64,000 nucleotides of DNA from Pedobacter alluvionis (GCF_003664035.1 NZ_RCCK01000016.1:124001-188000), one strand, 5' to 3'; shown: positions 47,601-55,977, numbered from the stretch's first letter. Notes: a model not told the origin generated them from the letters alone. Made by a program: numbers and translations.

Positions 47601-47879
47601 CGTGCACAGATAGATGTACAGGTAAGTTACCGATTTTTAAAGAATAAATTGGAGATAAAAATAAACGCAGGGAATCTTCTGAATCAGGCTTCAACTTTAT
47701 ATAGAAACTCTAACAGTTATGAAACTAACCCAGACTATGTTCCCGGTGTATCTGGCGATGTGAGTAATGCCTTACGTTTAAAACCCGGGTTTTCCGATAA
47801 ATATGAAGAAGGAGATCAGATCATGTTCAGCCAGAAATTCGGTCGGACATATAGTACCTCACTAACCTATACATTTTAA
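44658..47879 (+). CDS. TonB-dependent receptor with STN domain, not SusC/SusD paired
   Basis: The protein has 1073 residues from ATG 44658 (an in-frame GTG at 44631 adds nine). Signal peptide to about residue 40 (SVYAT). An STN signalling domain (about 47-122, KISMKLNSVTLPQAITELQ) for transfer to FecR is followed by a carboxypeptidase-like domain (about 131-215), the plug (VRGIGERYNSAMLDGTVLPS) and a long barrel ending TYTF. No SusD is present; instead a beta-helix lipoprotein and another lipoprotein follow. The partial receptor at 61879-64000 is a clear paralogue, sharing FDKPAE, RKSLGF, GNLTLQKSEV and YERPR segments in the same order. The cargo is unknown. Confidence 0.93.
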   Translation: MKIGSYFDILKYFFLERFRAMSALCLLPLVLFQPVSVYATVNQAADKKISMKLNSVTLPQAITELQHKADCIINYDKLIFNAGQKVSVEFKDEYLQNALKKLLANTRVGFRNIDDNTIILYKLPDPVKPGKISGKIVDEKGETLPGASIKVVETGAGTQTGVDGSYTLSVNPGTYTVEVSYISFQTQRITGVVVKEGKNTPLEISLKPDTKGLKEVVVTAGYKKASTAGLLTKQKNASEISNGISAEQIARTPDKNIGESLKRISGVSTVDNKFILVRGIGERYNSAMLDGTVLPSTEAQSRNFSFDLIPSNLVDNVVVSKTVTPDMNASFGGGLIQINTKDIPNENFMSFTTGASYNDQTTGKDFLSHKRGKYDYLGFDDGRRKFPKNLVPVQGATEEFVTEQSKKFTNDNFTIYNYKAAPSQNYQFSMGRLLALDTLSTNKFGFTGSLSYRNTQNINEINQQTRSNSWYDLTNNTGKSYGFNTTLGGLLNFGLQLGKNRFSLRNTYTHLYDNTLVRITGYNDNAEPFDPVTLPPNRIQEADDPAFTDLLQNKLSGQHQLKKLKIEWDFARTTVNREEKDLGIAEKALRKVGPEYQYFYIFGNTTEPRIDPTSRQYYHNKEQHYSWDIAATVPFDLGQSRNTMKTGYFGNRKKAEFDWQIVPFVANFATLTDSLVYLPIGEMIKPENLGPNGFKFIPIYADSYSGRSSNHAGFVMFDNRLMDKLRIVWGLRAEYYKYTEINNGSNSKESVFSIKPDPRWQWLPSANVTYSPFSSLNLRAAYSSSVVRPEMMDNSQFFRYSAYLGAQYGNQGLFSTRINSWDIKSEWFPGLGEILSVGGFYKKFDKPAELTVFPNGSGEPQYYLRSSDYAKVYGLELELRKSLGFIFDSELIRNVSLFGNLTLQKSEVKSTFTENNPNPDLPPLELSSKQNRSMYGQTPYMINGGMQYTGQHLGLNLMYNKSGTKTYLASSQSDFVEYERPRAQIDVQVSYRFLKNKLEIKINAGNLLNQASTLYRNSNSYETNPDYVPGVSGDVSNALRLKPGFSDKYEEGDQIMFSQKFGRTYSTSLTYTF

Positions 47880-47880
47880 G

Positions 47881-48305
47881 GGAATACATAATGAATGTAG
47901 ATATAGAAGTTGAACAATTTTTAACAAGAAAGGAGGAAACCTAAAAGTATGGTTTCCTGACCACCCGGCCATAAAAAAACGAAGGGCAGCTTTCAACCCA
48001 GCCCCTCGCTTAATAACCGATCTTATTCGACGGCAAATCAGGATTAAACCCGAAATAATATGTAAATCTTGTTTTTAATCTGCCAAGGGCAGGAAACGCA
48101 AGTCTTTAAGTCAAAATTAATTGGCTCCGAAGATATAAAAATTATGTGACAATATCAGTGCTGGCGACATTTTAATCTCTCAATTTAAAAATGAGACTCC
48201 TCACAAAAGGAAATTATCATTTCAACAGCGGTATATAGCACAGTTAAAGTAATGTTATTATAAACAGCCAGGAATAATCAATCATCCTGTCAAAATTGAT
48301 AAAAA
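47881..48305. other. Gap with hairpins
   Basis: AGGAAACC/GGTTTCCT (47934-47958) and CGAAGGGC/GCCCCTCG with one mismatch (47980-48008) are two stem-loops behind the receptor gene. Either could stop or process the transcript. No gene is seen. Confidence 0.45.
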
Positions 48306-49682
48306 ATGTTAAAAAAAATCAACATCGGTTCCTTTGTTAAGAATAACATAGTTGAGCCAGCCAAAAAACTAAAAAACTCATTAAGAACAGTCGCTGTTCT
48401 TTCACTTGGTGCAGCTTCTCTTACTGCATGCAAAAAAGATTTAAACAGCGGTTCTGACAGCTTTGGTAACAGAAGTACCTCTGCTGATTATAACGCTACA
48501 ATAGTAAGCAGACCGGTTGTTGTTGTTAGCGGCGATATTACTACCGCTGTTCATTGGACTGCTGCCAATACCTATGAGATTAATGGTGTTGTGACAGTTA
48601 GAGGTGGTGGAAGTTTAGAAATTGATCCCGGAACTTTTATTAAATCATCAGTAAATCCTACTGGAACTGGTGCACCTGCAAATGGTGTCCTCGTGATTGC
48701 TACAGATGGAACGATCGATGCTGAGGGTACACCGACAAATCCAATTGTATTCACCAGCCGTTATGAATTAGACGGGCTTGCTTCACCGCTTCCAAAACCA
48801 GGTGACTTTGGTGGAATAATTATATTGGGTGATGCCAGGGTCAACACAGCAACCGGCACAAATAACATTGAAGGCCTACCAGCTACAGACCCTCGTTTCA
48901 TCTATGGAGGTACAGATAACTTAGATAACCGTGGTAAATTCAGATACGTGCGTATTGAGTATGCTGGTTTCCAACTTGCAGCTAACATCGAGGTAAATGG
49001 TTTAACTTTAGGTGGTGTAGGTTCACTTACTCAAGTCAACAATGTTGAAGTTGCTTGGGGATTGGATGATGGGTTCGAATTTTTCGGAGGAACTGTAAGT
49101 ACATCTGACCTTGTTGCCTTGTCAAATGATGATGACCAGTTTGATTTTGATTTGGGTTACCAAGGAACTTTAGCTAATTCATTTGCTATCGCAAACAAAA
49201 CTTCTACTCACAGTGCAAGCAGCGGTGCCAGCGATTCTAATGGTGCGGAAATAGATAACAACCCAGCAACGTTTACAGCTTCTCCGGTTACTCACCCTAT
49301 CTTTAGTAACGTTAGGATTGTAGGTACTCAGGATCTTTCAGGAATAACTGCACCAGGTTTCAAAAACGGTATCACTGTCCGCAGAGGTGCTGAGTTAGAG
49401 CTGTTTGATTCAAAAGTAACTGGATATAACATCGGATTGAGAATCGATGCGAATGCTACTGCTGCCAATACATTGGTAGGAACCAGTTCTGTGTTTGGGT
49501 TTGTATCAGCAGTTAGCGCAGCTTCTGGTACCATTACAGATGATGGTGGAAACACTTTCCCTCCAGCTGCTGCTACAGCTCCAGGCTTCAGCATCAGTAC
49601 TCAGCCTTTCTATAATGTTGCAGGCTTTGTTGCTCCAACATCGTATTCTTGGGCTAAATATGTTTATCCGGTTGTTCCTTAG
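48306..49682 (+). CDS. Surface lipoprotein with right-handed beta-helix
   Basis: The protein has 458 residues. It has an unusually long N terminus before the lipobox SLTAC (Cys42, then KKD). The mature protein is rich in short beta-strand turns with many Gly, Asn, Asp and Thr, as in parallel beta-helices: GVVTVRGGGSLEIDPGTF, GDFGGIIILGDARV, FRYVRIEYAGF. An Asp-rich motif NDDDQFDFDLGYQG suggests metal or ligand binding. It lies between a SusD-less TonB receptor and another lipoprotein, so it may take the role of a surface capture protein. No catalytic signature is seen. Confidence 0.82.
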   Translation: MLKKINIGSFVKNNIVEPAKKLKNSLRTVAVLSLGAASLTACKKDLNSGSDSFGNRSTSADYNATIVSRPVVVVSGDITTAVHWTAANTYEINGVVTVRGGGSLEIDPGTFIKSSVNPTGTGAPANGVLVIATDGTIDAEGTPTNPIVFTSRYELDGLASPLPKPGDFGGIIILGDARVNTATGTNNIEGLPATDPRFIYGGTDNLDNRGKFRYVRIEYAGFQLAANIEVNGLTLGGVGSLTQVNNVEVAWGLDDGFEFFGGTVSTSDLVALSNDDDQFDFDLGYQGTLANSFAIANKTSTHSASSGASDSNGAEIDNNPATFTASPVTHPIFSNVRIVGTQDLSGITAPGFKNGITVRRGAELELFDSKVTGYNIGLRIDANATAANTLVGTSSVFGFVSAVSAASGTITDDGGNTFPPAAATAPGFSISTQPFYNVAGFVAPTSYSWAKYVYPVVP

Positions 49683-49767
49683 GCAGTAAGTTTTTAATTA
49701 TAGTCAATTGTTCAATCTCGGGATGCAGGTTATTTGCCTGCATCCTATTTAAAGTTTTTCTCATTTT

Positions 49768-50877
49768 ATGAATTATAAAAATACCTTTTATTACATTTTT
49801 ATCGTAGTTTGCTTCACTTTACTTACGAACTCCTGTAAAAAGTCGGAACCATTGGAACCAGTAACACCTCAGATTGTTAAAGTAAAAATCAGTGGAAGTA
49901 CTTCAAAAGATCTTGAATTCGTTTTCAGGGATAGCATAATCGCATCTGGTTCTCAAGCATCAGGTGGCTTTGAATCGACAGTATTGTTGAACGTTGCCGG
50001 ACAATCTGCAGATATTCTAATAAGGGAGAAGGGTTCATCAATTACGCTAGAGTCCTGGAAGATCTCGCCTGCTCTTTTTAACCAATCCTTTAGCATTTAC
50101 TACGATGGTACTGGCGTTTATGATGGTGCCGTAAGTTATCATATCAAAGGATATGCAACGTCTGGCGAACTGGAATTTTTACTAGATGGGCAAGTAAAAG
50201 GCGAAGGCTCCTTGAAAATAGAAAACACTTTTAGCATTCTGATAAACAAAGGCCAAAGCAGGATGTTCGAAGTGCGCAAAAAAGGAGAAACAGTTCCGTT
50301 GATTAGCAAAGTGATCAACGCTTCACCAGCCACCGGGCAATCATTAAATTTCTTTTTTGATGGAGAGAAAATAGTAGACAACGTAAAATTAAGTCCTCCG
50401 GCCAACCCAAATAATATGGCTATTAGTGCACAGTTCAACCCTAACTTTCAAGGATCTTTGCCGCCAACATTTTCCGGTGATGCAGAACTGGATCTCGTAT
50501 TTTATATTCGTAATACGGACGGGGTTGTAACAGACCCAAATATCCGGATCACGATGCCGACTGACGGCCGTTTCGTGGATTTCGAATTACCATCCTTGTC
50601 AGACGAAAATTCCCTTTACACTTTTGACATCTGCAAAAAAGGAACTCATGAGATACCTTACAGCAACTTTCCCTCCGAGGCTACCTCTCCCCCTAAGCAA
50701 AGCATGGGTTATTACGGGGAATTGGTTTTTGGGACTATAGCTGGGCCTAAATATTTTGAACCCGGTGCTTCAAAATTGCTTTTGTTGGGGCCCACATCCA
50801 GATCTATTAGAAGCCCCACTCGATTTAGGGCCGTATATGGAACGATCTTTCAGGATCTTTCAGAATATTTTCAATAA
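49768..50877 (+). CDS. Lipoprotein with repeated beta-sandwich units, TonB receptor partner
   Basis: The protein has 369 residues with a lipoprotein signal (TNSC, Cys23, then KKSE). The N-terminal half contains two similar units of about 90 residues. Each runs from an SG.TSKDLEF or KGYATSGELEF strand to an FYYDG or FFFDGEKI strand. The same unit can be seen once in the lipoprotein at 61044-61868, which also follows a paralogous TonB receptor. The C-terminal part is different and includes ITMPTDGRFVDFELP. The function is unknown; by position it is part of the receptor complex. Confidence 0.75.
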   Translation: MNYKNTFYYIFIVVCFTLLTNSCKKSEPLEPVTPQIVKVKISGSTSKDLEFVFRDSIIASGSQASGGFESTVLLNVAGQSADILIREKGSSITLESWKISPALFNQSFSIYYDGTGVYDGAVSYHIKGYATSGELEFLLDGQVKGEGSLKIENTFSILINKGQSRMFEVRKKGETVPLISKVINASPATGQSLNFFFDGEKIVDNVKLSPPANPNNMAISAQFNPNFQGSLPPTFSGDAELDLVFYIRNTDGVVTDPNIRITMPTDGRFVDFELPSLSDENSLYTFDICKKGTHEIPYSNFPSEATSPPKQSMGYYGELVFGTIAGPKYFEPGASKLLLLGPTSRSIRSPTRFRAVYGTIFQDLSEYFQ

Positions 50878-50915
50878 TTGAGATCCATATTGCAAGTAAT
50901 TAAAACAAAATATTA

Positions 50916-51143
50916 AAGGGGAACGCAACGGAAATACAACAGCTCTTCCCGGGTGTTTGACGCATATGGATACTATGTCAGAATGCCCCTTAAAAAAGTT
51001 CCGACAATGTACAAACCGTGTTGGGCTGGCAACGTTTCATGCCGAATCCATAGGAAAGGACGTGAACGCCACGGGAGCGCGACTATTATAAAACCCTGTC
51101 TTGGTGACCCGGCGGGTGCAGATTATTTGCCGGGTTTTCTTTT
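50916..51143 (+). ncRNA. Candidate structured RNA ending in a strong terminator
   Basis: The 228-bp stretch after the lipoprotein gene is richer in stems than its surroundings. Outer stem AAGGGG (50916-50921) with CCCCTT (50986-50991). Hairpin TGA..CATA/TATG-TCA (50958-50980). Outer stem CCGTG (51016-51020) with CACGG (51070-51074) enclosing GGCA/TGCC (51028-51043). It ends in a terminator at 51107. The 75-codon frame inside (50953-51180) reads through the terminator and has no protein character. It matches no RNA family I know. It could be a 3' UTR element or an independent small RNA. Confidence 0.4.
51107..51143 (+). terminator. Rho-independent terminator
   Basis: ACCCGGC (51107-51113) pairs with GCCGGGT (51129-51135), followed by TTTTCTTTT. 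This is one of the clearest terminators in the window and closes the lipoprotein/candidate RNA unit. Confidence 0.85.
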
Positions 51144-51277
51144 GAGAAGGATGGTGGAACTTATAACATTACCCACATAATCTCGCCCCCGATGTCAACG
51201 CATTCGTTGATGAACTTGCCTGTTGGAAGCTTTCATCTGTAATAGATGCCGGGAAGGATATTACCGAGAAAGATCAG

Positions 51278-51499
51278 TTGATATTGAAGAATTCACTTAA
51301 CGAGGTCAGCACCTATTTAAAAAGAACTTTGATAAGGGCTGGATATGACCAGCAGCATATGCAAGTGCCGGACGATGAAGAAACAGGTCGGCTGATCAGC
51401 TTAGTGATTAAAGAAATAATGAAGGGGGAAGCCGGTCATCCTCCGCTGCTTTCTGATAAAAACGATCAGAATACTCAGTTGAAGAAGCTTTTTCGTTAA
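51278..51499 (+). CDS. Small helical protein of unknown function (possibly truncated)
   Basis: The open frame begins at about 51167, but no ATG or GTG occurs before the region starting with the TTG at 51278. From there it is 73 residues, charged and helical (SLNEVSTYLKRTLIRAG). Upstream in frame NAFVDELACWKLSSVIDAG looks like coding sequence, so the gene may be longer with an unusual start, or a 5'-truncated relic. It precedes the 107-residue coiled-coil gene by 91 bp. Confidence 0.4.
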   Translation: MILKNSLNEVSTYLKRTLIRAGYDQQHMQVPDDEETGRLISLVIKEIMKGEAGHPPLLSDKNDQNTQLKKLFR

Positions 51500-51590
51500 T
51501 AAAGCGCATTCTAAATAACGGAATTATGCAATCAATAATGATAAAAATCTAGCGCAGATTATAAAGCAATTAATATGAAAATAAAAGCTT

Positions 51591-51914
51591 ATGCAGGGTG
51601 TAAATAAAGGCAAACACGAACAGCTACAAAACGCCCTGGTTCAATTGTCAAACTTATTAGAGAACGAACAGGAGGATAAAGAAAGCATCCAACAGGCCAT
51701 TGATTACCAAAAAAAACTGGAATATGTGTACAGCGACTATCAAAAAAAGCTGGCCGATCTGGAGCAAGTGGTAATTGAATACGAAGACTTCTATGCCCAT
51801 GTTAAAGCGCAGTTTTTGACGAGAAAATTAAAAGAACTGAAAAGGGAAATCCGGACAAAACAACCTGCTTATGGACTGCTTGCAGAAAATATCCGGCTCT
51901 CCTATGGAACATGA
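51591..51914 (+). CDS. 107-residue coiled-coil protein, paralogue 1
   Basis: The protein is almost wholly helical with heptad-like spacing and the conserved core QQAIDYQKKLEYVY and KLKELKREIRTKQPAYGLL. It has the same length (107) and layout as the protein at 60691-61014; both start MxGxxKxxHExL and share QAIDY, KxQFL and LKELK. Both lie behind a TonB-receptor/lipoprotein pair. No signal peptide or membrane helix is seen, so it should be cytoplasmic. I do not recognise a family. Confidence 0.75.
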   Translation: MQGVNKGKHEQLQNALVQLSNLLENEQEDKESIQQAIDYQKKLEYVYSDYQKKLADLEQVVIEYEDFYAHVKAQFLTRKLKELKREIRTKQPAYGLLAENIRLSYGT

Positions 51915-52191
51915 TTATTTTTTATTTACAAATATGCAGTCAACTGACCTCGCCATCATCATACTAACATTGCTAAGTCTATCTGTCCTGATACTTTCAA
52001 ACCACTTTGACCGAAAGTTCTACGGGATTACCTTTTTCGACCAGTTGCAAGCTTCCCGGAGTTTTTTTTATAACAGCTCCTATAAAGAGCCGGTAAACCG
52101 CTTTTTGCTTAGCAAAGGCGGACTGCTGCTCTCCACGCTGGTCTTAATGACCGAGATAACAGTAGGTATAATAATTGAGCATGCAGCCTGA
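51904..52191 (+). CDS. Small two-helix membrane protein
   Basis: From ATG 51904 the protein has 95 residues and overlaps the coiled-coil gene by 11 bp (an earlier ATG at 51871 and a later one at 51934 are also in frame). It has two hydrophobic segments: LAIIILTLLSLSVLIL near the N terminus and LLLSTLVLMTEITVGIII near the end, with a charged loop HFDRKFYGITFFDQ between. No family is recognised. The overlap suggests co-translation with the coiled-coil protein. Confidence 0.65.
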   Translation: MEHDYFLFTNMQSTDLAIIILTLLSLSVLILSNHFDRKFYGITFFDQLQASRSFFYNSSYKEPVNRFLLSKGGLLLSTLVLMTEITVGIIIEHAA

Positions 52192-52333
52192 CCACATAGA
52201 AAGTAGCTATCAGGAAGACCTTAGATATAATCCGTATCTGTTAAGGACGAGCTGTGTGACTGTCTTGTTAGGTTTAATTATTTATGCACTGATCACCTGG
52301 CTAAGCATGTCGCTGTTAAAATTAAACGGATAA
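52181..52333 (+). CDS. 50-residue single-helix membrane protein
   Basis: The ATG at 52181 overlaps the end of the previous gene by 11 bp. The reading frame gives a hydrophilic start MQPDHIESSYQEDLRYNPYL, then one membrane helix (TVLLGLIIYALITWLSM) and a KLNG end. The overlap, the well-formed membrane segment and its place in a run of small genes support it as real. It is short enough to be missed by most gene callers. Confidence 0.6.
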   Translation: MQPDHIESSYQEDLRYNPYLLRTSCVTVLLGLIIYALITWLSMSLLKLNG

Positions 52334-52487
52334 AAAGAAAGATGAATACACCTGTTAAAACTATAAATACTAACGCTTTGTAAATATACTAACTGCCTAT
52401 TGCATAACCGCTACACCATATAAAATATATTTTAAAGCTCTGAACCCTTTTCCTGATCTGACTGGTTTTGGAATAGGGTTATAAGCG

Positions 52488-53078
52488 ATGGCAGTTATGA
52501 TAAAAGCGACACACGAAGACAAAGACCTGGTAGCAGGACTGCTGACCCGTTCTTTTGAAAACAACCAAACTATAAATTACCTGATCCCTAAAGGTAAAAA
52601 CAGAATCAGTCGCATTGGCATGCTAATGCAGTACGCATTTTATAGGTGCCATTTGCAGGGGGACGTATTCTTATCCCAAGACCGCAGGGCATGCGCCTTG
52701 GTATTATATCCCCATCTGGAAAGGGCTACCTTGACAACAATATCACTGGAAATTCAACTGATCCTGAAAGGTCTCGGCCTGGGAAATTGCATAAGGGTAC
52801 TAAAATACAGGCGTATGACGAAAACCAGGCTTGGTAAAACTGTGGTAGCCCGAATCTGGATGCTTGGAGTTTCACCTCGTTTCCAGAGTTTGGGAAATGG
52901 CAGCAGGCTCTTACAGGATGTAATACTGGAAATGCAGAAAAAGAACTTGCCGGTATATCTGGAAACCCCGGAATTTTCACAGGTAGCTTGGTATGAACGC
53001 TTTGGATTTATGCTCTACAATACGTATGAGTTGGGTCACAACCTTTATTTTCTGAAACGTGTAGCTGATAAAGGTTAG
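52488..53078 (+). CDS. GNAT-family N-acetyltransferase
   Basis: The protein has 196 residues; ATG 52488 or the in-frame ATG at 52497 are both possible. The acetyl-CoA-binding motif is visible as ARIWMLGVSPRFQSLGNGSRLL (about 120-141), followed by a PVYLETPEFSQVAWYERFGF strand-helix, as in the RimI-like branch. The substrate is unknown. It is followed after 3 bp by a broken membrane-protein gene. Confidence 0.85.
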   Translation: MAVMIKATHEDKDLVAGLLTRSFENNQTINYLIPKGKNRISRIGMLMQYAFYRCHLQGDVFLSQDRRACALVLYPHLERATLTTISLEIQLILKGLGLGNCIRVLKYRRMTKTRLGKTVVARIWMLGVSPRFQSLGNGSRLLQDVILEMQKKNLPVYLETPEFSQVAWYERFGFMLYNTYELGHNLYFLKRVADKG

Positions 53079-53081
53079 GAT

Positions 53082-53510
53082 ATGGTATTCGGATCCCAAA
53101 CACACAACTTAACGCTTGTCTTTATCGTTCTGGAGATGATACTACTGATCTGGCAGCTAGCCAGGTACTTTTACCGGCCCGGGGATCCGCACCGGGGCTG
53201 GTATATTTTACTGTTATCCCTGTTATTACTCCACAACATTACCGCCGCATTTTTTCCTGATCCTAAGCGCACTTTGCCTGTTTTGCTACAGAACGGCCGT
53301 CTATGGAACGGGGTTTGTCATGGCCTCTATTTTCCCTTTTATTTTCACAAAGAATTAGAATTGGTTGAAATACGCAGGCATGTCCTGATATGGGCCTTCA
53401 TTTGTATTAGTGCCCTACCTGATCTTCTTTGTGATTATATATTCCATATACGGGAACCTGGATTTAGCTATCAACTACGGCTTTATAGTTCCGGCTGCTG
53501 CTTAATCTAG
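53082..53510 (+). pseudogene. Frameshifted and truncated multi-helix membrane sensor protein
   Basis: The first 115 or so codons encode membrane helices (LVFIVLEMILLIWQLARYF; ILLLSLLLLHNITAAFFPDP) like the N terminus of Bacteroidota 7TM sensor proteins. Near 53420 the frame is lost. The neighbouring frame then continues the expected sequence as VIIYSIYGNLDLAINYGFIV before a stop. The gene is thus damaged by a small deletion and cut off. It starts 3 bp after the acetyltransferase stop. Confidence 0.7.
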
Positions 53511-53733
53511 TTATATAGGAGACACGCCAATATGAGAAATACATGGCTATGGGAGCCTCGCATGTTCACATGCTTTTACTAAACTATTTTCGCTTTCTTA
53601 AAATATCAAATTTATCAAAAGCTTAAAGCATAAATAAACACTTTAGGTATCAGGTAGGAAAGGTATACATATTGTTATTCAATATCTTATATGTATATTT
53701 AAGAACTGTTTACAATCTTATTAACCACCTCTC

Positions 53734-54642
53734 ATGGACGAAGAAATAAAAAACATTATTCAACATTATACGCTGAATCCCATTCAGATAGCGCTTTTAA
53801 GCGTCGTAGTTTCGGTAATAACATTTTTAATAACCAATTATCTCAAGAATATTTTTGAGAACAAACTGTTGCAACGAAAACTTGAAATAGAACATAAGTT
53901 TGATCAACAGAAAAAAATCAAAGAAGTTTTAGCTAAAAATAAAGTTCATTTGCTGACAGCATGTGAAGATCTAAATCATAGAATGTGGAATTTTGCTAAC
54001 TGCTATAAAGAAGGCTGGCTAAATATCAAAGGAGACTTTGCAAACCACCATTATTATTTTCATTCTTTCGCTTACAGATTTCTTGCAGTCTATGCCTGGA
54101 TAAAGAAAACTCAAAAAGAGATGATTTTTCTGGATACAACAATAGCTACAAAAAACGATATGGAATTTATTAAGTTCCTTAAAGTATTTCCTCAGATATT
54201 TTGCGACTTGACATTTCTAGAAGGAAAGAATGCAGATGGCAATTACGCAGATGACCATTTTTTTAGAAATGTATTTGAACTTCTTCCTGATTGTATCATT
54301 TTGGAAAATGGTATTAAATCTTTTTCTGAATATACAGATGCGGTTCCAAATTTACAGGATTGCTTAAAAGAGCTATATGTCGCTTTAGATGGAACTTCTC
54401 CAGACGAAAACCGTAAGCGTTGGGATAGACTTCATTTGCTTAACTTGACATTGATAATTTTTTTAAATAAATATGGCTACGACTTTCAACGAACTGACGT
54501 AAAGAAAATGGAAGAGGCAGTAACTAAACCTAAAGTTTCCTCATACTTGAAAAATTATTTCACTTTGCTTAAAGAGTATCGTTTGGGCGATAGTGCTGAA
54601 GTTTTAAAACTTGAAAAAATAGCTAAAAAATATTATTTGTAA
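53734..54642 (+). CDS. Membrane-anchored coiled-coil protein of unknown function
   Basis: The protein has 302 residues. One membrane helix (about 17-38, IALLSVVVSVITFLITNYL) is followed by a coiled coil (about 40-70) and a helical cytoplasmic domain rich in aromatic residues (HHYYFHSFAYRFLAVYAWI). It is AT-rich, unlike the genes to its left. It resembles hypothetical proteins found near defence genes, but no family is recognised. A broken membrane-HEPN gene follows, supporting an accessory island origin. Confidence 0.65.
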   Translation: MDEEIKNIIQHYTLNPIQIALLSVVVSVITFLITNYLKNIFENKLLQRKLEIEHKFDQQKKIKEVLAKNKVHLLTACEDLNHRMWNFANCYKEGWLNIKGDFANHHYYFHSFAYRFLAVYAWIKKTQKEMIFLDTTIATKNDMEFIKFLKVFPQIFCDLTFLEGKNADGNYADDHFFRNVFELLPDCIILENGIKSFSEYTDAVPNLQDCLKELYVALDGTSPDENRKRWDRLHLLNLTLIIFLNKYGYDFQRTDVKKMEEAVTKPKVSSYLKNYFTLLKEYRLGDSAEVLKLEKIAKKYYL

Positions 54643-55023
54643 ATAACGAACTTCAAAGGTCAATAGGCAACATAGGCTAACTGTAGCAAATGGTGTTACT
54701 GCTAAGAATAGCTGATGAAGAAATATTTAACTAGATTACAACTATGAAAATCTAGACCTCAGAGGGATAGTAGTTGTTGAGCTGAAAAATGAAGAATAAA
54801 ATACAAATAGGGCTATATGGAAGTATATAAAGCAGCTGAAAATATTTACTGGACTTTCAGCTCTCAGCACAAGCAGTCGCTGCATTTATTGGTTTTATAT
54901 CGCGGGCTTCTTTTTTAGTCATGACCGTATAGATCGGCAAGTGGATCGGGATGAAACCTTGATGGAGATGTATAGCTTTTTAAAGCCCAGCACGTTAAAA
55001 AGCTACAACTTTTGCTATAGCTG
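54643..55023. other. Gap without a gene
   Basis: No open frame with coding character. Several broken fragments of hydrophobic sequence precede the following relic. Confidence 0.4.
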
Positions 55024-55550
55024 ACTGGATTTTCTATCATTTTAAGCCTGTTAGTGGTATTTCTAAATGGGTTGAATACAGGGTATTTTCTGCCTGTTTT
55101 TGCTTTATTTTTTGCCCTTCTCAATGGTTATACTGTTTTAAGGGCAGTTTTGCTGGTAATTGATATGGTCAATCCGAAAAAAAAGTTGAAAATGCAGCTA
55201 AAAAGCTTATCAAGTAAAGTAGTGGTGAATCAATAAGTGGATCTTTATCACAAAGCCTTTCTAGAGGAGAGTTCCTTGAGAAGTTTATCGAACTCGAACA
55301 GCTTGCGAGAAATATGGCAAGCCGAAAATTTGGTGCTAGCGTTAAGGATAGGGAAGACCCTCGGTCCGTGCCATTTTCGTCAGTAATCAGACTGCTTGCC
55401 GGTAAAGGCATAATCACTAGAGACCAGTTCGCAAAACTTAGTGAGGTGACTAAAATGAGAAACCTGGTTTCTCACTGTCAAATGGAAAAAATCGATAGCA
55501 AACAGAGTATTAACCTTGATGAACTTATCTGCATATTTAAGAATCTTTAG
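55024..55550 (+). pseudogene. Broken membrane protein with C-terminal HEPN-like domain
   Basis: A frame from about 55024 encodes two hydrophobic helices (SLLVVFLNGLNTGYFLPVF; ALLNGYTVLRAVLLVIDMV). Near 55180 the sense moves to a second frame (KKVENAAKKLIK, stop, SSGESISGSL). This continues to 55550 through GASVKDREDPRSVPFSSVI and a C-terminal helical domain with KMRNLVSHC. RNLVSH fits the RxxxxH motif of HEPN domains. The gene has a frameshift and at least one stop. HEPN proteins often take part in phage defence. Confidence 0.6.
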
Positions 55551-55795
55551 TTATAAAGCCACTACTAACTATGGTTTAAAATTACTCCCTTATCATTAAT
55601 TATCCATTAAACACTAGTTTACAAAAAAAAAGCAATTTTGTGGCACATGGAAAAATCCTAAGCTTTAGGGCAATTTGAGCTTAGGACACTAAGCAATCGA
55701 ACATTCTTGTTTTTGACTTACTTAGGTTTTTCTTTGGATTTCTTTTGGCTGATCCCTGCCACACATCATTTCCGCCTTGATTGGGTACCCCAAAG

Positions 55796-55977
55796 CAATA
55801 CCCATCCTTCCTGGCAATCCCTCTATCTAAATAAACCACAGTTTTTCAACCAACATATCAATTTGAATCAGGCTTTGCGTCATATCATCAAAGGGTCTAA
55901 AGACCCATATGCCTATGAAAAACCAAAACGCAAGAGAACTAATTGATAAATGTCTGGAAGGAGTGGCCACAGCATAA
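55796..55977 (+). pseudogene. FecR anti-sigma factor remnant, copy 1
   Basis: The ATG at 55915 opens MKNQNARELIDKCLEGVATA and meets a TAA at 55975. This is the normal N terminus of a Bacteroidota FecR protein. The rest is gone, replaced by the end of the protease gene. About 115 bp upstream and the start region are about 70-80% alike to those of the second remnant at 59020, so both descend from one duplicated locus. Confidence 0.7.

Noticed and set aside
50953..51180. 75-codon frame
   Set aside because: It runs straight through a strong terminator, has no family resemblance, and the DNA looks like structured RNA instead.
55707..55946. 79-codon frame ending YEKPKRKRTN
   Set aside because: Its last part is the FecR remnant start read in another frame, and the same leader recurs at 58893 with the reading not preserved.
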